Source of the DNA: Caballeronia sp. LZ062
GTDB taxonomy: Bacteria; Pseudomonadota; Gammaproteobacteria; Burkholderiales; Burkholderiaceae
DNA length: 64,000 nucleotides
Direction of reading: 5' to 3'
Assembly: GCF_031450785.1 (NCBI RefSeq)
Contig: NZ_JARTWB010000003.1
Coordinates: 558,001 to 622,000 of the forward strand
Shown here: positions 1 to 8,102 of the stretch, piece after piece
How positions within the stretch are numbered: position 1 is the stretch's first letter
How the letters are laid out: the number at the start of each line of letters is the position of its first letter
The notes under the pieces: model-generated
What the model was told of the DNA's origin: nothing
What the model saw: the letters and a program-made list of their open reading frames with translations, nothing else
Databases searched by the model: none
Program-made: the position numbers and the translations under genes

Positions 1-466
1 CGATGAAGAGCACGAGCGTCGCGACGATGGGCTGCACGCGAAGCCGCGTCACCAGCATTCCGTTGAACACGCCGCACACCGCAGCCGCGAGCACCGGCAG
101 CGTGAAGGCGAGCAGAATGCCGAGCGGCCCTTCGATGTTCATGAAGAGCATCGGCGCGAGCGCGCCGGCAATCGCCATCGACGCGCCCACGGACAGGTCG
201 ATGCCGCCCGTCGCCACCACGAGCGTCATGCCGATGCCGACGATCACGATCGTCACCACCTGCGTGAGGTTCACGTTGAACGTCTGAAGCGACCAGAAGT
301 GCTCGGTGAAAAAGAGGTTGAACAGCACCATCGCGACGAGCACGATGATTTCCCGCTGGATCGCGATGCCGCGCCGCTTCTTGACGGGCGCGGTTTGCGC
401 GTCCGCGGCGAGCGGCGCGGCGGGTTGTGCTACAGGTTGTGCTGCGGGTTGCGTCTTGTCGATCAT
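1..466 (-). CDS. Sugar ABC transporter permease (RbsC/YtfT-like), 3' end cut by window edge
   Basis: Inner-membrane permease of a CUT2-type sugar importer, last gene seen of the transporter operon. About 155 N-terminal residues are present. A cytoplasmic Ala/Pro/Gln-rich tail and a basic KKRR stretch precede the first membrane helix, then comes the segment GMTLVVATGGIDLSVGA, a hallmark of RbsC/YtfT-type permeases. Its ATG (464-466) overlaps the TGA of the upstream ATPase gene by four bases (ATGA), so the two are translationally coupled. The rest of the protein lies off the left edge. Family assignment is firm; the substrate is inferred only from the neighbouring YtfQ-like binding protein. Confidence 0.9.
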   Translation of the reverse strand, partial: MIDKTQPAAQPVAQPAAPLAADAQTAPVKKRRGIAIQREIIVLVAMVLFNLFFTEHFWSLQTFNVNLTQVVTIVIVGIGMTLVVATGGIDLSVGASMAIAGALAPMLFMNIEGPLGILLAFTLPVLAAAVCGVFNGMLVTRLRVQPIVATLVLFI

Positions 467-2025
467 GACTCGTTTCCTTGCGCGGCCGTCGCTTGCGCGA
501 GCGTCGATGTTTCACCGGACCCGTATGCGATCGCATCCATGATCGACGCCTCGTTCATCTGCGCACCGTTTAGTTCGGCTACTGTTTCGCCGTCGCGTAT
601 CACGACTGCGCGGTCGGCCACGGCGGTGAGTTCTTCCAGCTCGGACGCCGACAACAACACCGCCATGCCCGCATCGCGCAACTCGCGCACGATCTTCGCG
701 ACATCCGCTTTCGCGCCCACGTCGATGCCGCGCGTGGGTTCGTCTAGCAGCAGCAGACGCGGATTCGTCGCGAGCCAGCGCGCGAGCAGCACCTTTTGCT
801 GATTGCCGCCCGATAGCTCGCGTATCGGCTGATCCGGTGAACGCAGCTTGATGCCGAGCGATGTAATGAAGCCGTCGACGATCTCGCGTTGCTTCGCGAC
901 ATTCACCACGCCGCGTTTCGTCAGCGCGGGCAGGCAGACGAGCGTGAGGTTGTCACGCACGGAAAGCTCCGGCACGATGCCTTCGGCTTTGCGGTCTTCC
1001 GTGAGATACGCGATGCCGCGTGTGATCGCATCCTTCGGCGACTTGAGCGTGGCGTGCTCGCCGCCGACCGTGAGCGATCCGTGCGAAGGACGATCCGCGC
1101 CGAACAGAAGACGCATGGTTTCCGTGCGACCGGAGCCGAGCAGCCCGGCGAGACCGACCGCTTCGCCCGCATGCACGTCGAGCGATACGTTCGTGACTTT
1201 CGCGCCCGCCGCGAGCGAATGCGCGCTCAACGCGACCGCGCCGCGCTTCGCGAGATTCTCTTCTTTTACCGCGCTGTCCTCGTGCACGACGGCGGCGAGC
1301 GTGCGGCCGAGCATCGTCGTCACGAGCTTGAGCTTGTCCATCTCCTGCATCGTGCTTTCGGCGACGGTCTGGCCGTCGCGCATCACGGTGACGCGGTCGC
1401 AGAGCGCATACAGTTCGTCCAGGCGATGCGACACGAAGATCACCGCGCGTCCGTCGTCGCGCAGACGTCGCACGACGTTGAAGAGCAATTCGACTTCGCG
1501 CTCGTCGAGCGATGACGTCGATTCGTCCATGATGACCATTTTCGCGTCCGAAGACACGGCTCGCGCGAGCGCGACCATCTGCTGGATCGCGGTCGAATAG
1601 TCACGCACCGGCTTCTTCACATCGATATGTAGGCCGAACGATTCGAGTAATTCAGTCGCGCGCCGCTGCACGGTCTTCCAGTCGATGAGGCCGAAGCGGC
1701 GCGGCTCGCGTCCGAGAAAAATGTTCTCGGCGACCGAGCGGAACGGCACGAGGTTGATCTCTTGGTAGATCGTGCTGATGCCTGCTTCGCGCGCTTCCTT
1801 CGGCGTGCGGAAATCCACTTCGCGTCCGTCGAAGCGGATGATGCCTCCGCTCTTGCGATATGCGCCGGTGAGAATCTTGATGAGTGTCGACTTGCCCGCG
1901 CCGTTCTGGCCGATGAGCGCGTGCACTTCACCGGCCGCCACGGTCAGGCGCGCGTGCTTGAGCGCTGCGACGCCGCCGAAGGCAATGTCGATGTCCTGCA
2001 TGTCGAGTAGGGGAGCAGTGGCCAT
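463..2025 (-). CDS. Sugar ABC transporter ATP-binding protein (RbsA/YtfR-like, duplicated ATPase)
   Basis: Cytoplasmic ATPase of the CUT2 importer, 520 residues, normal for the RbsA/MglA/YtfR group, with two tandem nucleotide-binding domains. The first has Walker A GQNGAGKST near residue 40; the second has a degenerate P-loop (GLLGSGRTE), as is usual in this group, with signature LSGGNQQKVLLARWL and Walker B LLLLDEP. The reading frame is open upstream, but the ATG at 2025 is chosen because the residues before it are not family-like and it begins MATAPLLDM directly before the conserved core. It follows the binding-protein gene after a hairpin (2045-2071) and overlaps the permease by four bases. 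Confidence 0.95.
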   Translation of the reverse strand: MATAPLLDMQDIDIAFGGVAALKHARLTVAAGEVHALIGQNGAGKSTLIKILTGAYRKSGGIIRFDGREVDFRTPKEAREAGISTIYQEINLVPFRSVAENIFLGREPRRFGLIDWKTVQRRATELLESFGLHIDVKKPVRDYSTAIQQMVALARAVSSDAKMVIMDESTSSLDEREVELLFNVVRRLRDDGRAVIFVSHRLDELYALCDRVTVMRDGQTVAESTMQEMDKLKLVTTMLGRTLAAVVHEDSAVKEENLAKRGAVALSAHSLAAGAKVTNVSLDVHAGEAVGLAGLLGSGRTETMRLLFGADRPSHGSLTVGGEHATLKSPKDAITRGIAYLTEDRKAEGIVPELSVRDNLTLVCLPALTKRGVVNVAKQREIVDGFITSLGIKLRSPDQPIRELSGGNQQKVLLARWLATNPRLLLLDEPTRGIDVGAKADVAKIVRELRDAGMAVLLSASELEELTAVADRAVVIRDGETVAELNGAQMNEASIMDAIAYGSGETSTLAQATAAQGNES

Positions 2026-2044
2026 GCGGCTTTCCGTCGAGTTG

Positions 2045-2071
2045 AAAAAGCGAGCGCCCGAAGGCGCTCGC
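2045..2071 (-). terminator. Intercistronic hairpin with UUCG loop and T-tract (terminator/attenuator)
   Basis: Read on the minus strand, a perfect 9-bp stem (GCGAGCGCC with GGCGCTCGC) closes a TTCG tetraloop and is followed at once by five T (2049-2045). It sits between the binding-protein stop (2094) and the ATPase start (2025), inside one operon. This is the structure of a Rho-independent terminator; in this position it probably lets only part of transcription through, so that binding protein is made in excess over the membrane parts. Confidence 0.8.
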
Positions 2072-2093
2072 GAACCAACGCATCCTGCTTCGC

Positions 2094-3101
2094 TCAATAG
2101 CCGTACTGCATGCTCGCGTCGACGTTGCTCTTGTCGTAGAAGCGATCCGAGACCTTGACCCACGGCGGAATCGTCTCGCCCTTCGCGTACTTCTGCGCGA
2201 CATCGCACGCGAGCGGTCCGAAGAACGGACTCGACTGCACGCTCGCGCCGAGTTCGCCGGCCTTGATTGCTTCGAGGCCGCCCTTGGTGCCGTCGATGGT
2301 CACGAGCACGATGTCCTTGCCCGGCTGCTTGCCCGCCGCCTTGATCGCGGCAATCGCGCCGAGCGCCATTTCGTCGTTGTGCGCGTAGACGGCGGTGACG
2401 TCGGGATGCGCCTGCAACAGCGTCTCCATGACCTGACGGCCCTTGTCGCGCGCGAAGTCGCCGCTTTGCGACGCGACGATCTTCATGCCCGGATTCTTCG
2501 CGATGACTTCATCGAAGCCCTTCTTGCGGTCGTTCGCGGCCGACGCGCCGGTGGAGCCTTCGAGTTCGATGATCGTGGCCTTGCCGTTCGTGGTTTTGAC
2601 GAGCCAGTCGGCGGCGCGGTGACCCTGATCGATAAAGTCCGAGCCGATGAACGTGATGTAGTCGCGGCCCGCCTTCGCCATCGACTGATCGATGTTGCGG
2701 TCCACGAGAATCACCGGAATGCCGGCCTTCTTCGCCTGCAATACGACGGGCGCGAGCGGCTTCTCCTCGCGCGGCGGGAACACCAGCAGATCGACGTGCT
2801 GCGCAATCATGCTCTGGATGTCCGACACCTGTTTGGCTGCCGAGCTATTGGCGTCGGTGATGACGACCTGCCAGCCGCACTTCGATGCGACGTCCTTGAA
2901 ACTCTTCGTCTCGGCAAGCCGCCACGGGTTGTTGCTCTCCGTCTGCGCGAAGCCCACGCGCAGCGGCTTCTTGTTCGGGATCTTGGGCAACGCGTCGTCG
3001 GCGGCGTGCGCCGCGCCGGCGGCGGCTGCGAGCGTCAGAGCGGTGAGCGCGGCGGCGAGCGGGCGCAGGCCCGAGCGGAGATTCTTGTTTAGCGACAGCA
3101 T
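2094..3101 (-). CDS. Periplasmic sugar-binding protein, YtfQ-like (CUT2 family)
   Basis: Substrate-binding protein, 335 residues, with a signal peptide (basic N-terminus, Ala/Leu-rich core, AHA-AD cleavage near residue 33). The mature part is a periplasmic-binding fold of the ribose/galactose class: RVGFAQTESNNPWRLAET, ILVDRNID, the segment LEGSTGASAANDRKKGF, and YAHNDEMALGAI. These blocks resemble Escherichia coli YtfQ, the galactofuranose-binding protein, more than RbsB. A strong Shine-Dalgarno (GGAGGAAG) precedes the ATG. First gene of the transporter operon, downstream of the lacI-type gene on the same strand. Galactofuranose or another pentose/hexose as substrate is inferred, not shown. 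Confidence 0.92.
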   Translation of the reverse strand: MLSLNKNLRSGLRPLAAALTALTLAAAAGAAHAADDALPKIPNKKPLRVGFAQTESNNPWRLAETKSFKDVASKCGWQVVITDANSSAAKQVSDIQSMIAQHVDLLVFPPREEKPLAPVVLQAKKAGIPVILVDRNIDQSMAKAGRDYITFIGSDFIDQGHRAADWLVKTTNGKATIIELEGSTGASAANDRKKGFDEVIAKNPGMKIVASQSGDFARDKGRQVMETLLQAHPDVTAVYAHNDEMALGAIAAIKAAGKQPGKDIVLVTIDGTKGGLEAIKAGELGASVQSSPFFGPLACDVAQKYAKGETIPPWVKVSDRFYDKSNVDASMQYGY

Positions 3102-3211
3102 GTCTTCCTCCGATTTGGATGATTCGTCTTGTTGGTAATGCCGATGCTTGTTGTTGCCCGGTCTGTCTGATGCGAGAGAGGCTGCTGGTCCCTGTGTGCG
3201 GCTATTAGTGG

Positions 3212-4315
3212 TTAATCGCTAATATTATTAGTTGCGAGCTGCCTTGCTTCGGCGATGACTTTCACCGATCCGCGCTCGATCAGCGGGCCGTCCAGCTTCA
3301 CGGTGCGGCGTCGCAACGGCGCGCCCACGGCGCGGTTGTGCTCCTCTTGCAGCAACGTCTCGACCGCCCACCGGCCGAGGTCGTAATTCGGCAGCACGAC
3401 GGTCGATAACGGTGGATGCGTGTGGCGCGCGATCTCCTGATCGTCGTAGCCGACCACGGAAACATCGTCAGGCACGCGCAGCCCGAGCTGCTTGAGCGCC
3501 TCGATCGCGCCGAGCGCCATCAGGTCGTTCGCGCAAAAGATGGCCGTCGGCGGATTCGGCTCGCGCATGAGCGAAAGCGTCTGCTCGAAGCCGGTGCCGG
3601 AACTCCAGTCGCCTTCGCGCACGAGTTCCGGCGCGTAGGGCAAGTCCGCCGTGGCGAGCGCGGTGCGATAACCCTTGAGCCGGTCGCGCGCTGCGTCCTG
3701 ATACGGCTCACCATTGATAAAGCCGATGCGCCGATGCCCCGCCGCGAGCAGATAGTCCGTCGCCGTGTGTCCGCCCGCGACTTCCGCCGGCACGACCGAC
3801 GACAGGTTCGCCTCGTTCGCGTAGCAGTTGAGCAGCACTGTGGGCACCCTGGCGAGCGCCGCGGGCAGCTCCACGCGCCGCGTGTAGACGGTCGCGTAAA
3901 TCACGCCGAGCAAGTTCGGGTTGCCGAGCGTCGCGTCCAGCACGCGTTCTTCGATCTCCGCGTTGCCGTGCGTCGAATACACGGCGAGGATGCGGCCGTG
4001 CGCAAACGCGGCGTCGCGTGCGCCGTCGATGGAAACGACGGGATGCGGGCTCGTCGAGATTTCATCGGCAAGATAGACGATCAGATTGCGCTCGCTTTGC
4101 GCGCCCGGTGCGTCGAAGGCATCGAGCGCGGCGGGCTCGCGCGGCGTCATGCGATAACCGAGTTCCTGCGCCGCGCGCAGCACCTTGTCGCGCGTCGTGT
4201 CCGAGAACTTCGCGCCGCTCGCGTTGTTGAGCACGAGCGAAACCGTCGATTGCGAGACTCCGGTGAGTTTCGCAATGTCGGTCATCGTCGGGCGGCGTTG
4301 CGTGGTTTTTTTCAT
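3212..4315 (-). CDS. LacI-family transcriptional regulator
   Basis: Repressor of 367 residues. The N-terminal helix-turn-helix and hinge are clear (MTDIAKLTGVSQSTVSLVLNN, about residues 11-31), followed by a periplasmic-binding-like effector domain (VSVVGYDDQEIARHTHPPLSTV near the C-terminus). It lies between the sugar transporter (same strand, downstream) and the divergent dioxygenase/epimerase pair. The palindromes at 3219-3231, 4356-4369 and 4430-4443 look like its operators; the first overlaps its own 3' coding end. The start at 4315 gives the normal spacing before the HTH; an ATG at 4285 is a weaker alternative. The effector is probably the transported sugar or its product. Confidence 0.95.
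   Translation of the reverse strand: MKKTTQRRPTMTDIAKLTGVSQSTVSLVLNNASGAKFSDTTRDKVLRAAQELGYRMTPREPAALDAFDAPGAQSERNLIVYLADEISTSPHPVVSIDGARDAAFAHGRILAVYSTHGNAEIEERVLDATLGNPNLLGVIYATVYTRRVELPAALARVPTVLLNCYANEANLSSVVPAEVAGGHTATDYLLAAGHRRIGFINGEPYQDAARDRLKGYRTALATADLPYAPELVREGDWSSGTGFEQTLSLMREPNPPTAIFCANDLMALGAIEALKQLGLRVPDDVSVVGYDDQEIARHTHPPLSTVVLPNYDLGRWAVETLLQEEHNRAVGAPLRRRTVKLDGPLIERGSVKVIAEARQLATNNISD
3219..3231. promoter_or_regulatory. Candidate LacI operator upstream of the sugar transporter
   Basis: CTAATATTATTAG, a perfect inverted repeat around a central T, at the extreme 3' end of the lacI-type gene and about 120 bp before the binding-protein start. A further half site ATTAGTG lies at 3204-3210. 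It shares the CTAAT/ATTAG arms with the two palindromes beyond the other end of the regulator gene. Binding is inferred. Confidence 0.6.
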
Positions 4316-4355
4316 CGGACGCGAGGGGCGTGTGAGGCTTGGCGAAAGAACTTAC

Positions 4356-4369
4356 CACTAATATTAGTG
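4356..4369. promoter_or_regulatory. Candidate LacI operator, perfect 14-bp palindrome
   Basis: CACTAATATTAGTG is a perfect even-length palindrome, the usual form for LacI-family operators, and lies 41 bp upstream of the regulator start in the divergent intergenic region. It would serve autoregulation and control of the divergent gene pair. Confidence 0.7.
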
Positions 4370-4429
4370 ATGAACAACACGGAAACCACCTAGCCCTACA
4401 TGGATCGCTTCAGGGTTTTCACCGAGTAT

Positions 4430-4443
4430 TACTAATAATATTG
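4430..4443. promoter_or_regulatory. Second operator copy, overlapping a -35 element
   Basis: TACTAATAATATTG matches the 4356-4369 palindrome at 11 of 14 positions. Its end overlaps TTGACG (4441-4446), a good -35 hexamer for the plus-strand gene pair, with GATTCT (4465-4470) as a possible weak -10 at 18-bp spacing. A repressor here would block RNA polymerase directly. Confidence 0.55.
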
Positions 4444-4505
4444 ACGACCGCATTACAGCCGTGCGATTCTGTTTTCGATCGATTCACGACCGAAAGGAGC
4501 GGCGC

Positions 4506-5306
4506 ATGGGCCGATACGACGAGACGACGAGAGACGCACTTGCACAAGCGTTCGAGCGAGACGGCTTTGTGCTGTTGCCCGACCATTTCGACCGCGCGAA
4601 GGTGGAAGCATGGCGCGACGCGTTCGCGCCATTGCTGCAGCCGCACGTCGAGGCGGCGCGCAAAGCATCGGCGAGCGGCAATCGCGGGCCGGGCCGGTAT
4701 TACGTGACATTGCCGTTCGAAGGCGAGTTCGCGGACCCGTCGATCATTTGCGACGACGATATCGTCGCCATTGTCGAGCGTGTGGCGGGACCCGATCCGG
4801 TCATGTGCCAGCTCGCCACGGACACACCGGTGCGCGGTTCGGACTTTCAGGACTGGCATCGCGACACGCCGCCGCTTTTCGACGACGCGCCCGAAACGCC
4901 GTCGTTCCAGCTTGCGGTGAATTTCCCGCTGGTCGATGTGGACGAGCGCAACGGGTCGCTCGAAACGACGCGCGGCACGCATCGCGTGTCGCGCGAGGAA
5001 GCGCTTGCCGGTCTCGCCGATGGACGCTTTCCGCCCGAGCGCGTGCCGATGCGCGTCGGCGACGTGATGATCCGCGACGTGCGCGGGCTGCATCGCGGCA
5101 CGCCGAATTACATCGACGAGCCGCGTCCGATGGTCGTGATCGGCTATAGCCGCTCGTGGTATTTCCGGCCCGAGGTGCATATCGACGTGCCGCGCGCCGT
5201 GCTCGCCGACCTGCCGCCGCGCGCGAAGCGCCTTCTGCGCTACAACCCGGTGGTCGAGCGGACCGAGCGCATCTTCGACGAAAACTACCGGCAGTTTGCA
5301 TATTGA
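4506..5306 (+). CDS. Phytanoyl-CoA dioxygenase (PhyH) family Fe(II)/2-oxoglutarate oxygenase
   Basis: Cytosolic non-heme iron dioxygenase of 266 residues. The metal ligands are visible as WHRDTPP (HxD) near residue 118 and RGLHRGTPN (distal His) near residue 197, and the 2-oxoglutarate arginine in EPRPMVVIGYSRSW. An upstream in-frame ATG at 4461 exists, but the one at 4506 follows AAAGGAG at good spacing and starts MGRYDE, so it is preferred. It shares an operon with the aldose 1-epimerase (stop and start overlap) and is divergent from a LacI gene with shared operators, which points to a sugar or sugar-derived substrate. The true substrate is unknown. Confidence 0.9.
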   Translation: MGRYDETTRDALAQAFERDGFVLLPDHFDRAKVEAWRDAFAPLLQPHVEAARKASASGNRGPGRYYVTLPFEGEFADPSIICDDDIVAIVERVAGPDPVMCQLATDTPVRGSDFQDWHRDTPPLFDDAPETPSFQLAVNFPLVDVDERNGSLETTRGTHRVSREEALAGLADGRFPPERVPMRVGDVMIRDVRGLHRGTPNYIDEPRPMVVIGYSRSWYFRPEVHIDVPRAVLADLPPRAKRLLRYNPVVERTERIFDENYRQFAY

Positions 5307-6280
5307 ACGCCGATCGAACCGCACCCGGGCGCGCGGACGACGCGCTTGTTGAACTGCGCCACGGCGCGCGGCGCGTGCTGCTGGCGCCGCATGTGGGCGG
5401 CGCGATTGCGGCATTCTTCGACGCCCGCGAGCCGCACGAGGGCGGCGCGCTGCACTGGCTGCGTCCGGCTACCGTTGACGCGCTCATCGCGCGCAATCCG
5501 CTCGGCATGGCCAGCTTTCCGCTGGTGCCGTACTGCAATCGCATCCGCGACGCGCGCTTTATGTTCGACGGCGCGCTCGTCGATCTCTCCCGCGACGGCA
5601 ATGCTTTTCCGCACGCGCTCCACGGCAACGGATGGCGCCGGCCGTGGCGCGTCGATGCCGTCTCGGACGCGAGCGCACGCCTCTCGCTCACGCACGTGCC
5701 GTCGCAGGAACCGGCGCATCACTGGCCGTTCGCGTTCGAGGCCGCGCAGGACATTGCGCTCGATGCCCAGTCGCTCACCGTCACGATGTCGCTGCGCAAT
5801 GTCTCCGACCGTCCTATGCCGTTCGGCCTCGGCCATCATCCGTACTTTCCGCGCACCGCGCACACGGTTGTGCGCACGGGAGTCGGGTCGATGTGGCATA
5901 CGACGCCCGAGCCGCTGCCGACGCACGCCGGCCCGCACCCTTGCATCGATGCACTGGCCTCGCCGCAAGGCATGTCCGCCGATGCGTTCGATCTCGACAA
6001 CAACTTCACCGGCTGGTCGCGCGAGTCGACGATTGCGTGGCCGCGCGAGCATCGCTCGGTCACGCTGCGGGCAGACGCGCCGTTCGACTTCACGGTGATT
6101 TATGCGCCCGCGTCGCACGGGTCGCTGCTGTGCGTCGAGCCGGTCAGCAACGTCGCGGACTGGGTGAATCTCGATGTCGACGCGTCGCTGAAGGGAGGCG
6201 GTGTGCTTGCGCCGGGAGAATCGGTCAGCGCGCGGTTTTCGCTGACGCCGGAATGGGGTAGGGCGGTTCGCGTCGCCTGA
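5303..6280 (+). CDS. Aldose 1-epimerase family protein
   Basis: Mutarotase-type enzyme of 325 residues that interconverts sugar anomers. The galactose-mutarotase fold is supported by ALHGNGWRRPW, the paired histidines in GLGHHPYFPR, and the catalytic glutamate in LLCVEPVSNVADW near the C-terminus. No ATG fits: the best start is TTG at 5303, which overlaps the TGA of the dioxygenase gene (TTGA), giving LNADRTAPG. Residues from any start further upstream would lie inside the dioxygenase gene and look like out-of-frame Arg/Ala-rich noise. Coupled to the dioxygenase; likely works on the sugar imported by the neighbouring ABC transporter. Confidence 0.88.
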   Translation: MNADRTAPGRADDALVELRHGARRVLLAPHVGGAIAAFFDAREPHEGGALHWLRPATVDALIARNPLGMASFPLVPYCNRIRDARFMFDGALVDLSRDGNAFPHALHGNGWRRPWRVDAVSDASARLSLTHVPSQEPAHHWPFAFEAAQDIALDAQSLTVTMSLRNVSDRPMPFGLGHHPYFPRTAHTVVRTGVGSMWHTTPEPLPTHAGPHPCIDALASPQGMSADAFDLDNNFTGWSRESTIAWPREHRSVTLRADAPFDFTVIYAPASHGSLLCVEPVSNVADWVNLDVDASLKGGGVLAPGESVSARFSLTPEWGRAVRVA

Positions 6281-6596
6281 GCCTCATTGCGCACGGACCA
6301 ACCCGGCGGTGCAGCAGGGCGGTTCGTGCTCTGTTCCTCAAGCGCCGGATGATGATCAACGACATCGTCCGTGACCGGCGCGTAGGGAACTGGAATTGTG
6401 CAGTTGTATGAGGCGGTGCGACAGGCGCATGTACTTTCTGCCACGCAAGACGCCGAGGATCGGGGAAACCGCAGCGGAGCAGCGTCGGCATGCCAGTCGA
6501 GCGGTTGAGGACCCGTCGCGCCGTTGCACGCGCAAAGCGTGTCATGCGACACCGCGCGTTCGGCCGCGTGAGGCAGTTCCCGCGCCGCCGCCACTC
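6281..6596. other. Intergenic stretch, no gene seen
   Basis: About 316 bp between the epimerase and a convergent small gene. Open frames here are Arg/Pro-rich on both strands with no ribosome-binding site or recognisable motif. I see no clear terminator. Confidence 0.5.
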
Positions 6597-6893
6597 TCAG
6601 TGCCCGAAGAACACTTCGCATCGCGGCTGGCCGCTGCATGCGTCAGCGTTCCGTCCGCCAGCCGACGCGCTCGTGCCGGCTTTCGCGCCCCCGTAGGCGT
6701 GTTCGTCCGCAGTGGCGTCGTCCGTTTTCGCGTCGGTTCGCGGGGCGGTGCGCGGCGTCTCCATGGGGCGCATCGTCTGCACGAGTTGTTGCGCTGCTTC
6801 CGGCATGCCCTGCGCTCGGGCATTGCCGGCGCCTGCGGCGAGCGCGCAGGCCGCCATCATCGCGATGAATTTCGGGTTGACGTTTGTCTTCAT
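6597..6893 (-). CDS. Small exported protein of unknown function
   Basis: Not recognised. It encodes 98 residues starting MKTNVNPKF after a good Shine-Dalgarno (AAGGAG, nine bases upstream). Residues 1-29 form a signal peptide (hydrophobic FIAMMAACALAAGAG, cleavage after ARA). The mature part is hydrophilic, rich in Thr, Asp, Ala and Gly, with two cysteines close to the C-terminus (DACSGQPRCEVFF). In-frame starts further upstream give Arg-rich sequence and are rejected. Monocistronic. Probably periplasmic. Confidence 0.65.
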   Translation of the reverse strand: MKTNVNPKFIAMMAACALAAGAGNARAQGMPEAAQQLVQTMRPMETPRTAPRTDAKTDDATADEHAYGGAKAGTSASAGGRNADACSGQPRCEVFFGH

Positions 6894-7279
6894 GTTCCAG
6901 CTCCTTAAGGAATGCACAAGCAGCCGGGAACACGTTCTCGGACTCCTTGCAGCGATGGGGTGGAGGCGCGCCGCGACTGTGCGATGCAAGCGCGCACCGG
7001 TCGGGTCCAGCGCGTTCGCCGCAGGGCGATCGCCGGCCCGCCGACCAGGCAACGACACAGACGACGATTAGCCCGTGGAATGCGATGCGGAAAAATCGCT
7101 CATATGCGTCGTGCGCGTTTCGAAAGCGCGCAGGGCATACCTTAGGGTTTGGGAAGAAGACGCGAAATCCCTATGCAGAAGGGATGCATAAGGAGGGACG
7201 GGAAGGAACTATGGATGGGATAAGCCCAGCCCGCGCAACACGCGGCGCGGACCGGGTTAAGCTGACAGAAGCGAATGCG
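6894..7279. other. Intergenic stretch upstream of two small minus-strand genes
   Basis: About 386 bp. It must hold the promoter of the 6597-6893 gene and the 3' region of the glycine-rich gene. Open frames exist but lack a family-like sequence or ribosome-binding site. Nothing else is supported. Confidence 0.45.
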
Positions 7280-7597
7280 TTATTCGGAGCTCGACGTCCC
7301 GCTGCCGGACGAGCCGGAGCCGCTCTTCTTGTGCATCTTGTTCATCTTGCTGCCCGAGCCGCTGCCCGAACCCATGGTCGAGGAGCCGGAAGCACCCGAG
7401 GTTGCGCCCGTCGTGCCATGCGCGTTCGGGGTGCCCATGCCGGTGCCGCCCTGCCCCGCGCCATTGCCGCCCGCCGTGCCGCCGCCGCCGCCCGCCCCGC
7501 CACCACCAGCGCCGCCGCCTGCACCCTGCGCGAACGCGGCGCCTGACAAACTCAGAATCATTGCAGATACGAGCAAGCTCTTCTTGGCGATCTTCAT
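7280..7597 (-). CDS. Small exported Gly/Ser-rich low-complexity protein
   Basis: A 105-residue protein with a standard signal peptide (MKIAKKSLLVSAMILSLSG, cleavage after AFA) and a Shine-Dalgarno GGGAGG. The mature part is almost entirely glycine, serine, alanine and threonine: a GGG-type block, then GTGMGTPNAHGTTGA, then a lysine/methionine patch (KMNKMHKKSG) and a Ser/Gly tail. No catalytic motif. Similar short Gly-rich exported proteins are common in Burkholderia and unexplained; a disordered periplasmic or surface role is only a guess. The start at 7597 is preferred to an in-frame start at 7717 because it begins the signal peptide. Confidence 0.7.
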   Translation of the reverse strand: MKIAKKSLLVSAMILSLSGAAFAQGAGGGAGGGGAGGGGGTAGGNGAGQGGTGMGTPNAHGTTGATSGASGSSTMGSGSGSGSKMNKMHKKSGSGSSGSGTSSSE

Positions 7598-7741
7598 GGT
7601 TGCCTCCCTTGAATTGGATGTTTGTGCGCGCCGCTTCGATCGGCTTGCGCGGCGTCGCGCCTTACACGGTGCAATCCGTGTGCCGCACGTGTGAGGGTCT
7701 GCACATGTGACCGCCACAGTTCAGAACGCAGGCCCATGCCG

Positions 7742-7963
7742 TCAGGCCAGCGCCTCTTCGCACCATTCAATGGCCCACGACCGCGCGCAATGCAGCGCGT
7801 CCCATTCGTTCGGGAAGGAATCGAGATCGCCCGATTCGTGGACTTCCACGTTCGGCGTGTGTTCGTTCGGCGCGCTGGTGATCCGGGCGCGTGCGTAATA
7901 GCTGCCGTCTTCGTCGTGGCGGGCGGTGCAGTCGATGTGAAAATTCTTGTAGTCAAAACGCAT
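7742..7963 (-). CDS. Small conserved hypothetical protein (73 aa)
   Basis: No function recognised. Begins MRFDYKNFHIDCTARHDEDG after GGAGAA. The sequence looks like a small alpha/beta domain: alternating hydrophobic strands (FHIDCTAR, SYYARARIT) and a C-terminal helix rich in Trp and acidic residues (AIEWCEEALA). No signal peptide or membrane helix. Balanced composition and an unambiguous start support a real gene. Confidence 0.7.
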   Translation of the reverse strand: MRFDYKNFHIDCTARHDEDGSYYARARITSAPNEHTPNVEVHESGDLDSFPNEWDALHCARSWAIEWCEEALA

Positions 7964-8102
7964 GGAAGGTTCTCCGCAAAGAAGTCATGAGGTCTGCGCG
8001 AGCGCGCTGATGCGCGACACGGCGCGCGTGTGACGAAGGCTCGCTGGAGCGGTGCTTGCTCGAATCAAACCACGTTGTCGATCTCACCAATGGAGCGCGC
8101 TC

